From Trebouxia sp. TZW2008 (Eukaryota; Chlorophyta; Trebouxiophyceae; Trebouxiales; Trebouxiaceae), in the NCBI GenBank assembly GCA_002118135.1, contig BDIU01000182.1, positions 140,988 to 204,987 of the forward strand: a DNA stretch of 64,000 bases. Direction: 5' to 3'. Below the pieces are notes generated by a model that searched no databases, was not told where the DNA came from, and saw nothing but the letters and a program-made list of their open reading frames with translations. Below are positions 12,901 through 23,000 of the stretch, in pieces. The stretch's first letter is position 1. The number at the start of each line of letters is the position of its first letter. The position numbers and the translations under genes were made by a program.

Positions 12901-15900
12901 CCAATGATCAGCACTACCATCGCTGTTGCATCCGAATACGATAGCGCAAACCTGGATGATATGCCATGCGCAGCCAGATCCCAGCAAACCTTGTCAAGCG
13001 CATGTGACAAACAAGAACTTTTAAGGGTGGTGCACTGACCTGCACCATGCCAAACTGCCACTGCTTGGTCAGGATCCTGCTGTGGTGCCTGAGTAGCTCC
13101 TTGAAGCGATGGGTGATGATTTTGCCCTCCTTCTCGATTCCGCCGTAGAAGGCGACTGACTCTGCATTGCTGCGCAGGCGAGCCTGCAGGTGCCTGTACA
13201 GACCTGCAACAGTCGCACAACTGCATTCAGAGTGTCATCAAAGCAGCACAGTGAAAGATATGTTACAGGTGTGCAGCAGATTTGTCGGGCATGTGGGGAG
13301 ACCTGCAATAGACACGCAACCCGACTTGTATCAAGATCAGAATGATGACAAAGCTATCATGAAGACGCAGCAGATGTGAAAGACAGAATGCAGGCCTGTC
13401 AAGCCCAAACAAGGTCTGTAGTTTGTTGGGCAACAGCAGGTGCTGGCATCCCTACCAAGGGCTAGAGCTGCAAGTGCTGGCAATTATGGTTTCAACAACA
13501 GCTGAAGAAGCTGATTAGAAATGCTTTCTGGCACGGCTTGCCAGCTTCAGAGATGCAGCGTTGTGCGCATGCTCTGCGGACTTAGACCTCCTTGATCTTG
13601 TATTGTGGCGCTGTGATTTGTGAAATCAGACACAGAAACAAGGTCAGTAGGCTGACAGAATGCATTGCACAGCAAGCACCTCAAACAGGCCCGTCTCTTC
13701 AGCATCTAATACTGCACCAGCAGTGCAAAAACATGACTGCTTGCTTGATTCCTTCATTCTCCTGCTGCCTCTTAAACAGCTTGCCAAAGTTGCATGCCAA
13801 CAAGCTAGTGGCCGGCCCTGGGCCCTCCATATAGGCTAAGATGGAAGCAAAACATGCGCACAAACAATGCATTGTGTCATATCTACCTTCATTTTCCTGC
13901 TGCCTCTTAAACAGCTTGCCAAAATTGGGTGCAAGCAGGCTAGTGACCACACCCGCACCCGCCACATAGGCTATGATGGCCGCAGTGTACTTGTTGGTCT
14001 TGGAGTAAGCCCTGAGCTGGTAGGCATAGAAGGCAGCGTCTATGATGGCGTTGGTCCATTCTCCTGTCAGCTCTGCTAGGCCCTTGGTGAACTTGGGGAT
14101 GTCCTCGCAGATGCGCTGCTCTGGGTTCTGGACTTGCTTGTCCACATAGGACAGCTTGTAGTATGTCTGCATGCATTACCAACCCAGTTGACAGAAGAGT
14201 CGTGAGCTTGAGCACCCAGTGAGACCACAAGGCACGACGAGAGACCAGCTTTTGTTGTCTGCATGTATTAGAAGCTCTAGCAAGCCAGGATTATGCAGTC
14301 ATAAGTTTGTCTCAATTCACTATGCTCCAATTAGTGTCAGTGCCGCAGGGGGCTTTTCCTCAAAGAAACACATCCCAGAATGTTGTTGAGCAAAGCTGAA
14401 GACCTAGTGTGGCCAGCATCCAAAAGCGTATGTTGTACAGATCACAGAGAGCGTACAGTCAGAGGGCAAATGAGACGCATGCATGTACCTTTGTACCTAC
14501 TGCAAGCTTGGTGACGCCCTGACATGCTTGCAACACTTTCATCTTTTTATTGGTTTATACTAACAGTAAAAATACGCATCAGTACCAAAAAAAACCAGCA
14601 CAAAAAGCTGAAGATTTTTAACAAATTGGCTTTTTTGTTCTGTTTTATTTCTTTTCATGAAAAGACAACAACCTGACAATTCTTGTTGTCGCAGACCTGA
14701 TCAATCAGGTTGCAGAATCTGATTGATCAGGTTGCAGAATCTGATTGATCAGGTTCTGCAACCAAGCTATACGTAGATTAGCTCAACACAGTGTACTCTC
14801 AAAATCGGCAAATGTGCCAAACAGGCTACACTGACAATGACCAGCATGCTTTACCATGTTCACAAAGTAAGCTGTCTATGTGACCACCCCTGCCAACTGA
14901 GCTTCTTGTGAATTGTGGGCTGGGCAGTGCATCAAACAGGCTTTGCTGGCGGCAATCACCATGCTTTCTCATGCTCTTACAATAGAGGCTGTGCATGCAG
15001 CTCCTTACAGACTTCTGTACTCCCTGTGAGGAATCCTGTCACATAAAGTGCGGAATACAGTGCAAATCATCAGAGAGGGCTTGACAAAGATGAGCATGCC
15101 TCACCATGTTCTCAAAGTATGGGCTGTGCATGCGGCTGGTGACCAGCTTGCGCCAGCTGAGCTCCATGTGAGCCAGTACAGTCTTGGCTGTTGACTCCAC
15201 AGCTGCTGCTGCCAGGCACAGCACCACATTCTCTGACAGGTTGCGGATGAACAGCGGCACATGCTGCAGGAAAGCTGCTCGAAACAGGTGCCCCTGAATT
15301 GCCATAAAGACAACTTCATTCATTCATTCCAAAATGCATGCTAGACAGGCTCAGCAGGCCCAGCTAGGGATGTACTTGAGTAATCGTCTGTCTCCAACCA
15401 ATTTAGTTCTGTGCTCAACAGAACCATTCGTACGGAAAACAAGTTGTTTGCTTGCTGCAGGAAGGCTGATTGACACAAGTGTCCATGTATGTTATCATGG
15501 AGGCAAATCGCTAGCTTGCTGATGAAACTGTTGATACAGCCTTTGTGCACATGATGCGCCTGCATGATTAGCGACATTTCCTGCTATCAAGGCTGCTCCA
15601 AACAGGTGGACCTATGTGTCACCATGAAAGCAAATTGCTGGCCTGATAATGACTTGAAATGTGGACTTGCAACAGATGCATGCTGAGCAATGTTTGGCGT
15701 CAGTTGTGAGGTCATCTGCGACAAGTCTGCACTGTTCCTAGATGTCAGGTGTTTTTTGGACTAATTGTCCCGTAGGATTGTGCTACAGGTGGCATGTTTG
15801 GGGAATGTGCGGTCAGTAGCTTAACACTGCGTCACAAGGCAGTGGCAAATGACAAGGTACCTGAAGCCTGGCTAGGCGATTGGATAGCGCTGTCCTGGCA

Positions 15901-16321
15901 ATGGACAGTGCAAACAACACCAGAATGCGCTTGCCCGCAATGGACAGCAGGAACATGCACAGGCCCTTGAGTGCAGCAGGCGAGCCACGTTTGCTGCCTG
16001 TGTGCTTCTGGACTGCCCCATCGGCCTTCCTGCAACATCACATTAGGCTCCGTTACAGCCGCAGGAGCAAGAATCGCTACAGTCAAGAAGGACCATTGAG
16101 GGACTCGCGTTTCATCCGCGTTCATGCTGTATCAAGGCGTACCGTTGTCGGGCTCGCTTCTGTTGTGATTGCAGCTGCTGCAGGTAAGCAAGACCCCCAC
16201 CAGCAAGTATCGCGGCCGCTGCCAACGCTGCTCCTCGTCTGGAGCCTGCAAATTGGCCCAACTGCCGAGCAAGCTCAGCAGCCTGCTGCTTGCCCCCAGC
16301 AGGCTTGGACAAAACGGCCAT
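3990..16321 (-). CDS. Full-length peroxisomal ABC transporter, subfamily D (PXA1/COMATOSE type)
   Basis: Homologues in plants import fatty acids or their CoA esters into peroxisomes for beta-oxidation. Eighteen exons join in frame to 1,351 residues, close to plant ABCD1: 16143-16321, 15861-16029, 15105-15293, 13887-14166, 13040-13203, 12314-12584, 11379-11729, 10551-10768, 9761-10030, 8902-9427, 7999-8078, 7617-7792, 6994-7246, 6468-6586, 5873-6050, 5453-5653, 4619-4808, 3990-4231. There are two TMD-NBD halves. EAA-like loops read [10 protein letters not shown] and [11 protein letters not shown]. Walker A GPNGSGKS is at about 470 and 1152, LSLGEQQ at about 576 and 1269, and Walker B ends LDE at about 601 and 1294. 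A Gly/Ser/Ala-rich linker follows NBD1. Intron 13 uses a GC donor. At least nine exons have decayed edge copies in flanking introns, making a 12.3-kb gene for a 4.1-kb CDS. It is divergent from the secreted-protein gene on its right. Confidence 0.95.
4991..5080 (-). repeat. Echo of the 5' edge of ABCD exon 17
   Basis: A degenerate copy of the sequence around 4733-4822, including the acceptor region. It lies upstream of exon 17 in gene direction. The shared core reads caatggcatc with matching flanks. Its reading frame is broken. Confidence 0.75.
5188..5430 (-). repeat. Triple echo of the 3' edge and donor of ABCD exon 16
   Basis: Three decayed copies start near 5188, 5279 and 5371. Each resembles the true exon end at 5451-5530 (tacctgctctctgaggctgc). 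Spacing is about 80-92 bp, and all lie downstream of the exon in gene direction. Confidence 0.85.
6587..6993 (-). other. GC-AG intron (ABCD intron 13)
   Basis: The exon reads GTTGCACAG and the intron begins GCAAGT, the consensus for a GC donor. Using it joins VATDPVAQ to GLLVHNMRY in frame, as expected for the family, and no GT donor nearby does so. Confidence 0.8.
7475..7538 (-). repeat. Echo of the 3' edge of ABCD exon 12
   Basis: Copy of 7611-7690 (donor region plus exon end), displaced by about 136 bp into the next intron. The shared core is tgaatgccccttccaga. Confidence 0.85.
8572..8815 (-). repeat. Double echo of the 3' edge of ABCD exon 10
   Basis: Copies start near 8572 and 8737, and the true exon edge is at about 8897. 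Spacing is about 160-165 bp. Each copy keeps the donor region and the segment encoding the end of the first part of TMD2. The nearer copy is better preserved than the farther one. Confidence 0.85.
10843..10982 (-). repeat. Echo of the 5' part of ABCD exon 8, still open
   Basis: Copy of 10661-10800 displaced by about 182 bp upstream. It keeps an acceptor-like CAG and an open frame that reads [20 protein letters not shown] against the true [21 protein letters not shown]. It stops matching before the ABC signature and has no matching donor. Confidence 0.85.
11195..11352 (-). repeat. Double echo of the 3' edge of ABCD exon 7
   Basis: Two copies of the exon end and donor (real edge at 11379): one near 11264-11352 and a shorter, more worn one near 11195-11232. 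Both match the gcaag...cctgag...gtcaagg block of the true edge. Confidence 0.7.
12112..12245 (-). repeat. Echo of the 3' half of ABCD exon 6
   Basis: Copy of 12310-12440 displaced by about 196 bp downstream in gene direction. It includes the donor and the region encoding [12 protein letters not shown]. Several indels break the frame. Confidence 0.85.
12625..12962 (-). repeat. Triple echo of the 5' half of ABCD exon 6
   Basis: Three progressively decayed copies (about 12625-12758, 12796-12872 and 12886-12962) of the exon start and acceptor. The true copy encodes [19 protein letters not shown]. The first echo still reads [12 protein letters not shown] before frame loss. With the downstream copy, exon 6 is flanked on both sides. 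Confidence 0.85.
13745..13842 (-). repeat. Echo of the 3' edge of ABCD exon 4
   Basis: Copy of 13884-13981. It still encodes [13 protein letters not shown] and a diverged version of the preceding segment, and is displaced by about 140 bp downstream in gene direction. Confidence 0.9.
14695..14765. repeat. 22-bp tandem repeat with fold-back ends
   Basis: Units of the type gattgatcaggttgcagaat repeat about 2.5 times. The first and last units are partly inverted relative to each other (cctgatcaatcagg), so the block can fold back. It lies in ABCD intron 3. Confidence 0.7.
14843..15020 (-). repeat. Double echo of the 3' edge of ABCD exon 3
   Basis: Copies near 14843-14915 and 14958-15020 match the true edge at 15098-15170 (tcaccatgttctcaaagtat). 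Spacing is about 110-140 bp. Both are downstream of the exon. Confidence 0.75.
15462..15640 (-). repeat. Double echo of the 5' edge of ABCD exon 3
   Basis: Weak copies near 15462-15510 and 15588-15640 resemble the exon start (aaagctgctcgaaacaggtg) and the adjoining intron. They lie upstream of the exon, so exon 3 is flanked on both sides. Confidence 0.6.
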
Positions 16322-16698
16322 CTACGCACACAACGATCTGAGCAGCATATTGTCACATCTGAAACCACTCGACTGGTACGGCAGCCGCGCAGGCAATACA
16401 AAATCAAATTCTGCCCTTGCCAAGCCTTCAGAGCGGACGCCCACCCGGGACGTTCCGGCTTCGTTTTGCTGAGCTGGATGCAGGCAGAGTTTGCTCTTTC
16501 GTCTTTTAGTCAATCCAAAACGCTCGTAGCTGGTTCCAAGACAGCTTACAGCTTAGGAGGATCGAACAAGGCGCAACCCAATCTGTCGACCATGATTCCT
16601 GTTCTCTTTGCGCTTGTGTGTGTTGTCTTGCTTGACGAGCGACATTTCAGCTTTGAGGACTCCCGACAGTCACGTTTTGCACCTGACCGACGCTCACG
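16322..16698. promoter_or_regulatory. Shared upstream region of a divergent gene pair
   Basis: 377 bp separate the start codon of the ABC transporter (-) from that of the secreted-protein gene (+). It must hold both promoters and 5' UTRs. I see no defined motif. Confidence 0.5.
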
Positions 16699-19083
16699 AT
16701 GGTCACTCTGCGCAATATGTTGGTGGCCTCCCTAGCCGTGGCGGTATGCTGTCAAGTTGCAAGCGCGCAATCTGCCGGCTCCAGTGCCACAGGCGCTTCC
16801 ACTGTCAGCAGTGGTACGGACGAACTCTCATACTGATCGCTTCGATCGGCATAGTTTCGCCGCTCTTGCCGAACGCATCAACGACTGACGCAACGCGACT
16901 TGTGCTGCAGCGATGACAAACTTGATCCAGCAGTTCGCCGCGAGTCAGACGCAGTCTCAGCTGGGTTTGGCCAGCCAAGCTTTTGGCTTGAACTCCGGCA
17001 GCAAGGCCAGTCCATACCTTTCAGGATCAACAGCAGACTGTAAGTTCAACGTTCCGTATCTGCTGCCCTTCTGAGCTGTCCGTTTGTGGCGTACTTACCC
17101 GATAGTCTGCGCGCAGCAAGTTCATTGGGCTCTGTCTTCAACAAGCTGAGCAGCATTTTGGGTGACGCTCAGCCTTCTGGGAGTCTGCTGTCATATCTGG
17201 TATGCACTGCTTTCTCTCCCCTGAATTCATGTACAGCAGCTGGGGCACATGCGCTGTGTCCGCTTGGTGCAAACCCAAGTTGAAGTGTGCATAATTTCAG
17301 CGGTGCTCTTCCTATAATGCATAAGCGTATGATTGGGTCGAGTTGCAAAGTGATCAGTAAGGCGCAGCTCACAGCAACCTGGATGCATAGCAAAGCATGG
17401 CATGATGCTGCAGAGTCCAATGGACATCCCTCAGATTGCAGTTGAGGGACTGGCCATCAACCCTGACATCCTGGACCTGGACACTGCAGAGACTGCCTTT
17501 GAGAACTTCACATCCCCGTGAGCATTCACGCCTGCAACAGCATGCTTATCTCTGACGGCAGTGCACGGAATTTGTCTGGACTGCCCCAACATTGTGCGTT
17601 CCCAAGACAGCCTTTGAGTCAGATTTTAGGGCAAATTCAGCGTTTTGGACTACTTACTCGAGCCTGCTTTCTGGCCTTTGCAGCTGCATGATAAGCTGTT
17701 TCCCATTTGAGTATTGCAAAATTCTGGCGACCTTGCTGAAGTACATGTTGCAAGAGCCCTGAGCTGCACACACCGAGCACCTGTGCAAGACTGTCGCATT
17801 TGCTCTAACAAAGTTGCATATCTGTATGCTGAAGAATGCCTGCTGCAGATACTGTGAAGATGCCTTCTTCAATGCCTCTCAGAAGATGCCAGCTGTCTTG
17901 ACTGGTCCAACGCTCACAGTCACCCTCACAACTGGCACCTGCGCTGTTGTGAAGAATGACACCAAGGATGATGACAAGAACTCATGGGGCGATAACTCAC
18001 TGACATGCATTGGTCCTGAGCTCAACTATGAGAAGGTCCCTTGCAACCTCTGACTTTGTCACAATACTCCTTTGTCAATGTCAATGTCTGTGAGTATCAG
18101 CAATCACAGCTGTCACATCAAGAGCTGGATGCAATTGTACCATGTCTGATGCGAGAGCAACCGATTTCTGCACATCTGGTTGTGGTATTATGACAAGTGT
18201 GCCCAATGTGAGGCATGATGTGGGGCACATTGCTGCTTTGATAAGATAAGCCTGCTGTACGGCCTATATGAACCCGGGTGAGGCATACCTGATACCTACC
18301 TTGCGCTCGCGCGGGCACAGGTGTCAAATCAATCAGTTGCTGCTGTGAACAAGTTGGCGTTTGCAAAGTAGGTGCACACACTTGCAGACAATGCCTCACT
18401 GAATTATGTTTTGCAGACACCACCTGTGTTTGTGAGCAAGTACGATAGTGCAGCCACATACAGCACCAAGTCCTGCCAGCTGTCTGTCAACACCACCGAC
18501 TACTTCAGCAAGGTTCTATGGTCTGCTGGAGCAGATGAGACCTATGCCTCTGTCCAAGACTTTGTCACAGCCTTGACAAATGGTGACTTTGTCCTTGGCA
18601 TGACACCTTCAGAGCAGTTGGTGCAGGTACATGCTGGCTACTGGCACTCACTGATGCCATTACCGTGCCAAACAATGATCTTAAGGCTGCTACTGATGTG
18701 TTTGCCACATGTTGTAAAAGTCTGATGTGGTATATGCTCTGCATGATGCATGTGTCCCTTGCACCGGTAAAAGCACGGCTTCTTTGAGACGATTTGCTAC
18801 GCAGAAGGGTAGTTGCAATCAGGGCCAGATTTTGTGGGATGGACATGCATGCTGAGCAAGGTCTTTGCCAACATTCTGCATGTGAGAGCAAAACTCATGT
18901 TGTGCCAATGCAGCAATGACAGCGACACTAATGTGATCTTGCTGCTTGCAGGTGGCAGAGGTACCAGCAATGGCACCAGCAAGCAGTGTGGCAGCTACTG
19001 TTGCTGCAGCTGCTACAGCACCTGCCAGCATGCCAAAACCTGCTGCGGCCAACGTTCACCCCACTCCACAGCTATCAGCATAG
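16699..19083 (+). CDS. Secreted protein of unknown function, 319 aa
   Basis: Seven exons (16699-16813, 16911-17039, 17117-17199, 17414-17517, 17849-18035, 18417-18626, 18952-19083) join in frame. The N-terminus is a signal peptide with cleavage likely after QVASA near residue 23, followed by a Ser/Ala/Gly/Gln-rich stretch. The middle has about six Cys, several N-glycosylation sites and a DDDKN-type acidic segment. The end is Ala/Pro-rich (AAATAPASMPKP), like a cell-wall protein. I recognise no domain. The 3' end of exon 5 is uncertain: the GTCCCT donor used here is weak, while a much better GTGAGT donor at 18090 is also in phase but would include an in-frame TGA at 18051-18053. Confidence 0.7.
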
Positions 19084-20046
19084 ACTGCTTGCGCCAGAGC
19101 CCTGCCCATGTACAGCGATGCAGACATTTTAGGCTGAAGATCAATGCGTCCCCTTTGCTTGCAGCAATGCAGCCATTGCAGGGCGACTGTGGCAGAGTCT
19201 GAATAGCAATGCAGAAAATGTGTTGATCTGTAAGCATTGAGATCCTAGATCAACTGATAATGCGGAGCACAAGCTCAGCAATCCCTTGAAAATGCTATGC
19301 TAAGTTGTCCGCTCAATGCATTGTTCCATGCCAACACACCGCTACCTGGAGGATGCGCTGTTGCGAGAGATCCTGACAATGAAGCAAAGAAACAGAATCA
19401 TTTCAGGCACCAATGACCTTCATTGGACCTGCTGCTGTATATTGGCTGTTGCTTCTCATTGCAGCTCTCCCTCTCAAAACGCTACATACTGCTGTACAAA
19501 AGGCATCACGCATTATGCCAAAATTTCAGATCAGACAAAATCCCCCCCACTTTTGGCTGCTCCCTCCAGCTTGGCCAGTATCTCCAGTGCCTCAGCTGGT
19601 GTGGTGTGTGGCTTCTTTGGGAACAAGAAGGCCCTTGAGCTGCACACTCACAAGCACTATGAGTGACATTGAAGCAGCAACAGCAGCTTATGCTGTCATG
19701 CTATATGCTTGCATGTTCCTCAAACAGGCTGAAATCAAGCAGCAGTGCAAGTCATTAATTGACATTGAGGCAACTTTTCACAGGCACACAGTTGCCAAAT
19801 CAGGGCCTTGGTGCAAAGCAGGCACGTCATAAGCGCTGTAAAGTAAGCGCATTGCTTGCAGGATCTAGAACGTCTTTCCCCGTAGTGCTCTGATTGGCAC
19901 TATGTGACTGGTTCAACATATTGCATATGGTGTAGAGCCTGTGAAACCAAATCAGATGACGCCATCAGTGCAAACTCTGTCAGGCAGCTACGTAAGTCAG
20001 CCAGCATTGTCAAATGAAGTACACATGAGAAGAAAGCCGCAAAAAC
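19084..20046. other. Convergent 3' spacer
   Basis: Between two converging genes. I found no coding exon, RNA gene or repeat that I can support. Confidence 0.4.
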
Positions 20047-23000
20047 TCACTTGATCAGGAACTTTCTGATCTTGTGACCAAAGCCATTGTGGCGCTGCCA
20101 GGGCAGGCCCTTCCTGAACTTCTTCTTGTTGGGGCGATTCATAGGAATGCCCTTCTTGCCCTTGCCGTTGTTGCCACCATTGCCGCTGCCATTTCCATTA
20201 CTGCCTTCTATTGGTTCCCAGAAGGCAAGAGGCTTGATGCCAGTTATCTCTCTGATCAGTCCATTCAGCGCTTTCACCTGAACAGCAGATGAATTCACGC
20301 TGACCACAAAGGGATAAGTCATAGACTTCCTGACTGGAAGTGTTTTTGCATGTACAACTCAGCATGAGCATAGACATTACAACGCCTGAGATTTGACTTT
20401 ACAATTTGACGACAGTCACAGCTGAGTGGCACAGGAAAGAATGCAGCATCCAGGCTGACTCGTGACCTTCAGGCTCAGGTGCAGTCAGCCTTTGCACATT
20501 TGACACTGAGTAAAGGCATCATCAAAGTCAGACCAGTGGATTCAATGAGACCATTGTATTGTATAAGGATTGCAATTTCAGCTGCTGCCTACCTCAGGCT
20601 CATGGTCTTCAGGCCAGGTGCGGCCATCCACCACATCATTCAGGCTGGCCAGCAATCTCCACACATCCCCTTTGCTACCAAAAATTCTGTAGGCATGACA
20701 ATATTCAGTGCTCTATTGTCTCTCACATGATCCACATACGGCAGTACGTGAAACTACGCCTGAGCTGTGCATTAGACACCAACAAACAAGGTCAAGGCAA
20801 ATGAAACATCATGCATGCGGTGTTTAGTCCTGATCAGGCTGATTAGCAAGCTTTATTATCCCCTTTACTTGCCAAATATACTGTGCACATGCCGATACAA
20901 GAAGCTGAATCAGCAACCAAGCAACATGCAGGCTGCTTTGGTCTGTGTAAACTTCAGGCGGATCAGTGTTAGTGTGTGACACTATACGACATTTGCCAAA
21001 CAGGCACTCATGATTGCTGAATCAGTTGAGGTATTCCAGGCAGCCCCAAAGGGCACTGCGTTTAAGCTGTCTTGTTCAGCGACAGGGGACCTTACTATGC
21101 TCAGAGCATGCAGGCTATGCGTAGGCTGCCAATTTGATGTGTGCAGCAGGTCGATACTTTCCAAATGCACTATTGCACGACCTATGACCGCAACATTGCT
21201 GGCGCTGTAATGCTGAAGTTATAGTGCGGCGCTGCATCATGCACACGATGTTGCAATTGGCCAACCACGCTGCATGTCTACACCACAAGTGCAGCGTGGG
21301 CGACTCGGAACAGCAATGCACTTAGCATGACGTGCAGGTGACTTTGGCAGCATTGCTCAGATACTGGAATATTTGGCAGCCTGCTGAGTGAACTTAACAA
21401 TGCACTGGAACATTCAGCATGACGTGCACGTACCTCTGGTAGCATACTTCAAAGACCGGGATCTTAGGCAGCTTGCGTCGCACCCTGTGGTGTGACAAAC
21501 GGGCGTGGCCATAGTCAATGATCTTGAAATGCACCTGCTGCCCTGACTTCTGCCCTGCGACCACACATGCCAAAAGATTTTGCTCTGCAAAGTTGAAGTT
21601 GTCAAGGCTTGCTTCGTTTGCATATGGAGTATGATGTGCCAAGGAACATCAACTGCAGCTTGAAGCATCAGAATTTGCAGCGTGTCACTTGGCGCTGAAC
21701 AAAACACAAAGCAACATTGCCAGAGCAGACAGGTGTGAGAAAGAAGAAGATAGGAAGACAGGAAGAAGCAGGCAGAATGAGAAAGAGAGGTGTTAGTGAC
21801 TGACCAGGGATAGTGAAGGTGTTGGTCTTGGGCTCTGTGAGCACACCAACAGCCTTCTTTCGCTGCTTGCGTGAGGTGAAACCCTTTGGATACATGGGCT
21901 CTGCATCCAGATGGTGCTCCATGACGTTGGAGATGCGCATGTCAGCATGCACAAAACCCAGCTTGGAAAACGCCTTGTCCAGAGATGCAAGCACCTGTCA
22001 AAGATTGGGTCAAAGTCAGGGTCTCAACACGAGCAATTGGCTTGATCAGAACCAGCTTATCAGCATTGCAGGTCGCACAGTCGCTTGAGTCAAAGGCCTA
22101 GCTCTGCCTGACTGTACCCGTGAGTTGCAGGTGATGTTGATCTAAGCTCAATTCTTCAAGGCATGCAGAAGGTCAAAAGTGCAGGCCAGCTAATGGTGGA
22201 TTTTTGAGCAGAAAGTCCTCTGCTCAGCATAGCATGCTGCCTGTAACACAATGCTTTAGCTCAGATATCTGGCGGGCAAGATACAAATGTACAAGCGGTG
22301 CACAACGTAAGAAATGCTGAACACAGCTCAATACAAAGCTGTACAGCAAAGCATAGTCTTGCCATTGTATGTCCCAGCTAAGCCAATCTCTATGCATTGT
22401 ACATATGCAGGTGTTGCTGCAAAAAACTTTGTGGAGGTGATGTACACACCTGCTTCACCATGTCCATCAGGTACCGAGCATCATTGAAGTCTGGCTTCCC
22501 AACCCTGCGTTGTCACAAGCTGTAAGCACCTGCTACTCCCAACAGCACACTTGCAGAATCATAACAGAAAAGAAGCTGTAATAATGATTGAGTAAGACAC
22601 CTCACAGTGATATGCAGCCTGCAACCTTCATGCAAGCTCAAACATAAAAGATGAGTGGCATTGTTTCCCCCAGTTTTGCGCCAGACAGCTTCTTGCCTTT
22701 GAGAAACATGCTTATATAGCATGCTCAGGCTCAGCCTGACTCATTACAGCGACAAGCAGGTCACGACTGCAGACAAGCAAATGAAAGTAGACTTGCTTCA
22801 TGTGTGATTTGCCAGATGCCTTTGCCCTTGTATGTAATATTGTCCGCTGTATGCTGATCAGGATGCTGTTGATGATCAGCACACAGCACAAACGCTGTTA
22901 CCGTTTCTCAATGTCCCAGCCATTCAGCTTCTCAATGACCAGACCCTCCAGCATGCCTTGGGAACCATCCCCAGCCCCACTCACCAATGCAGCCCCAGTG

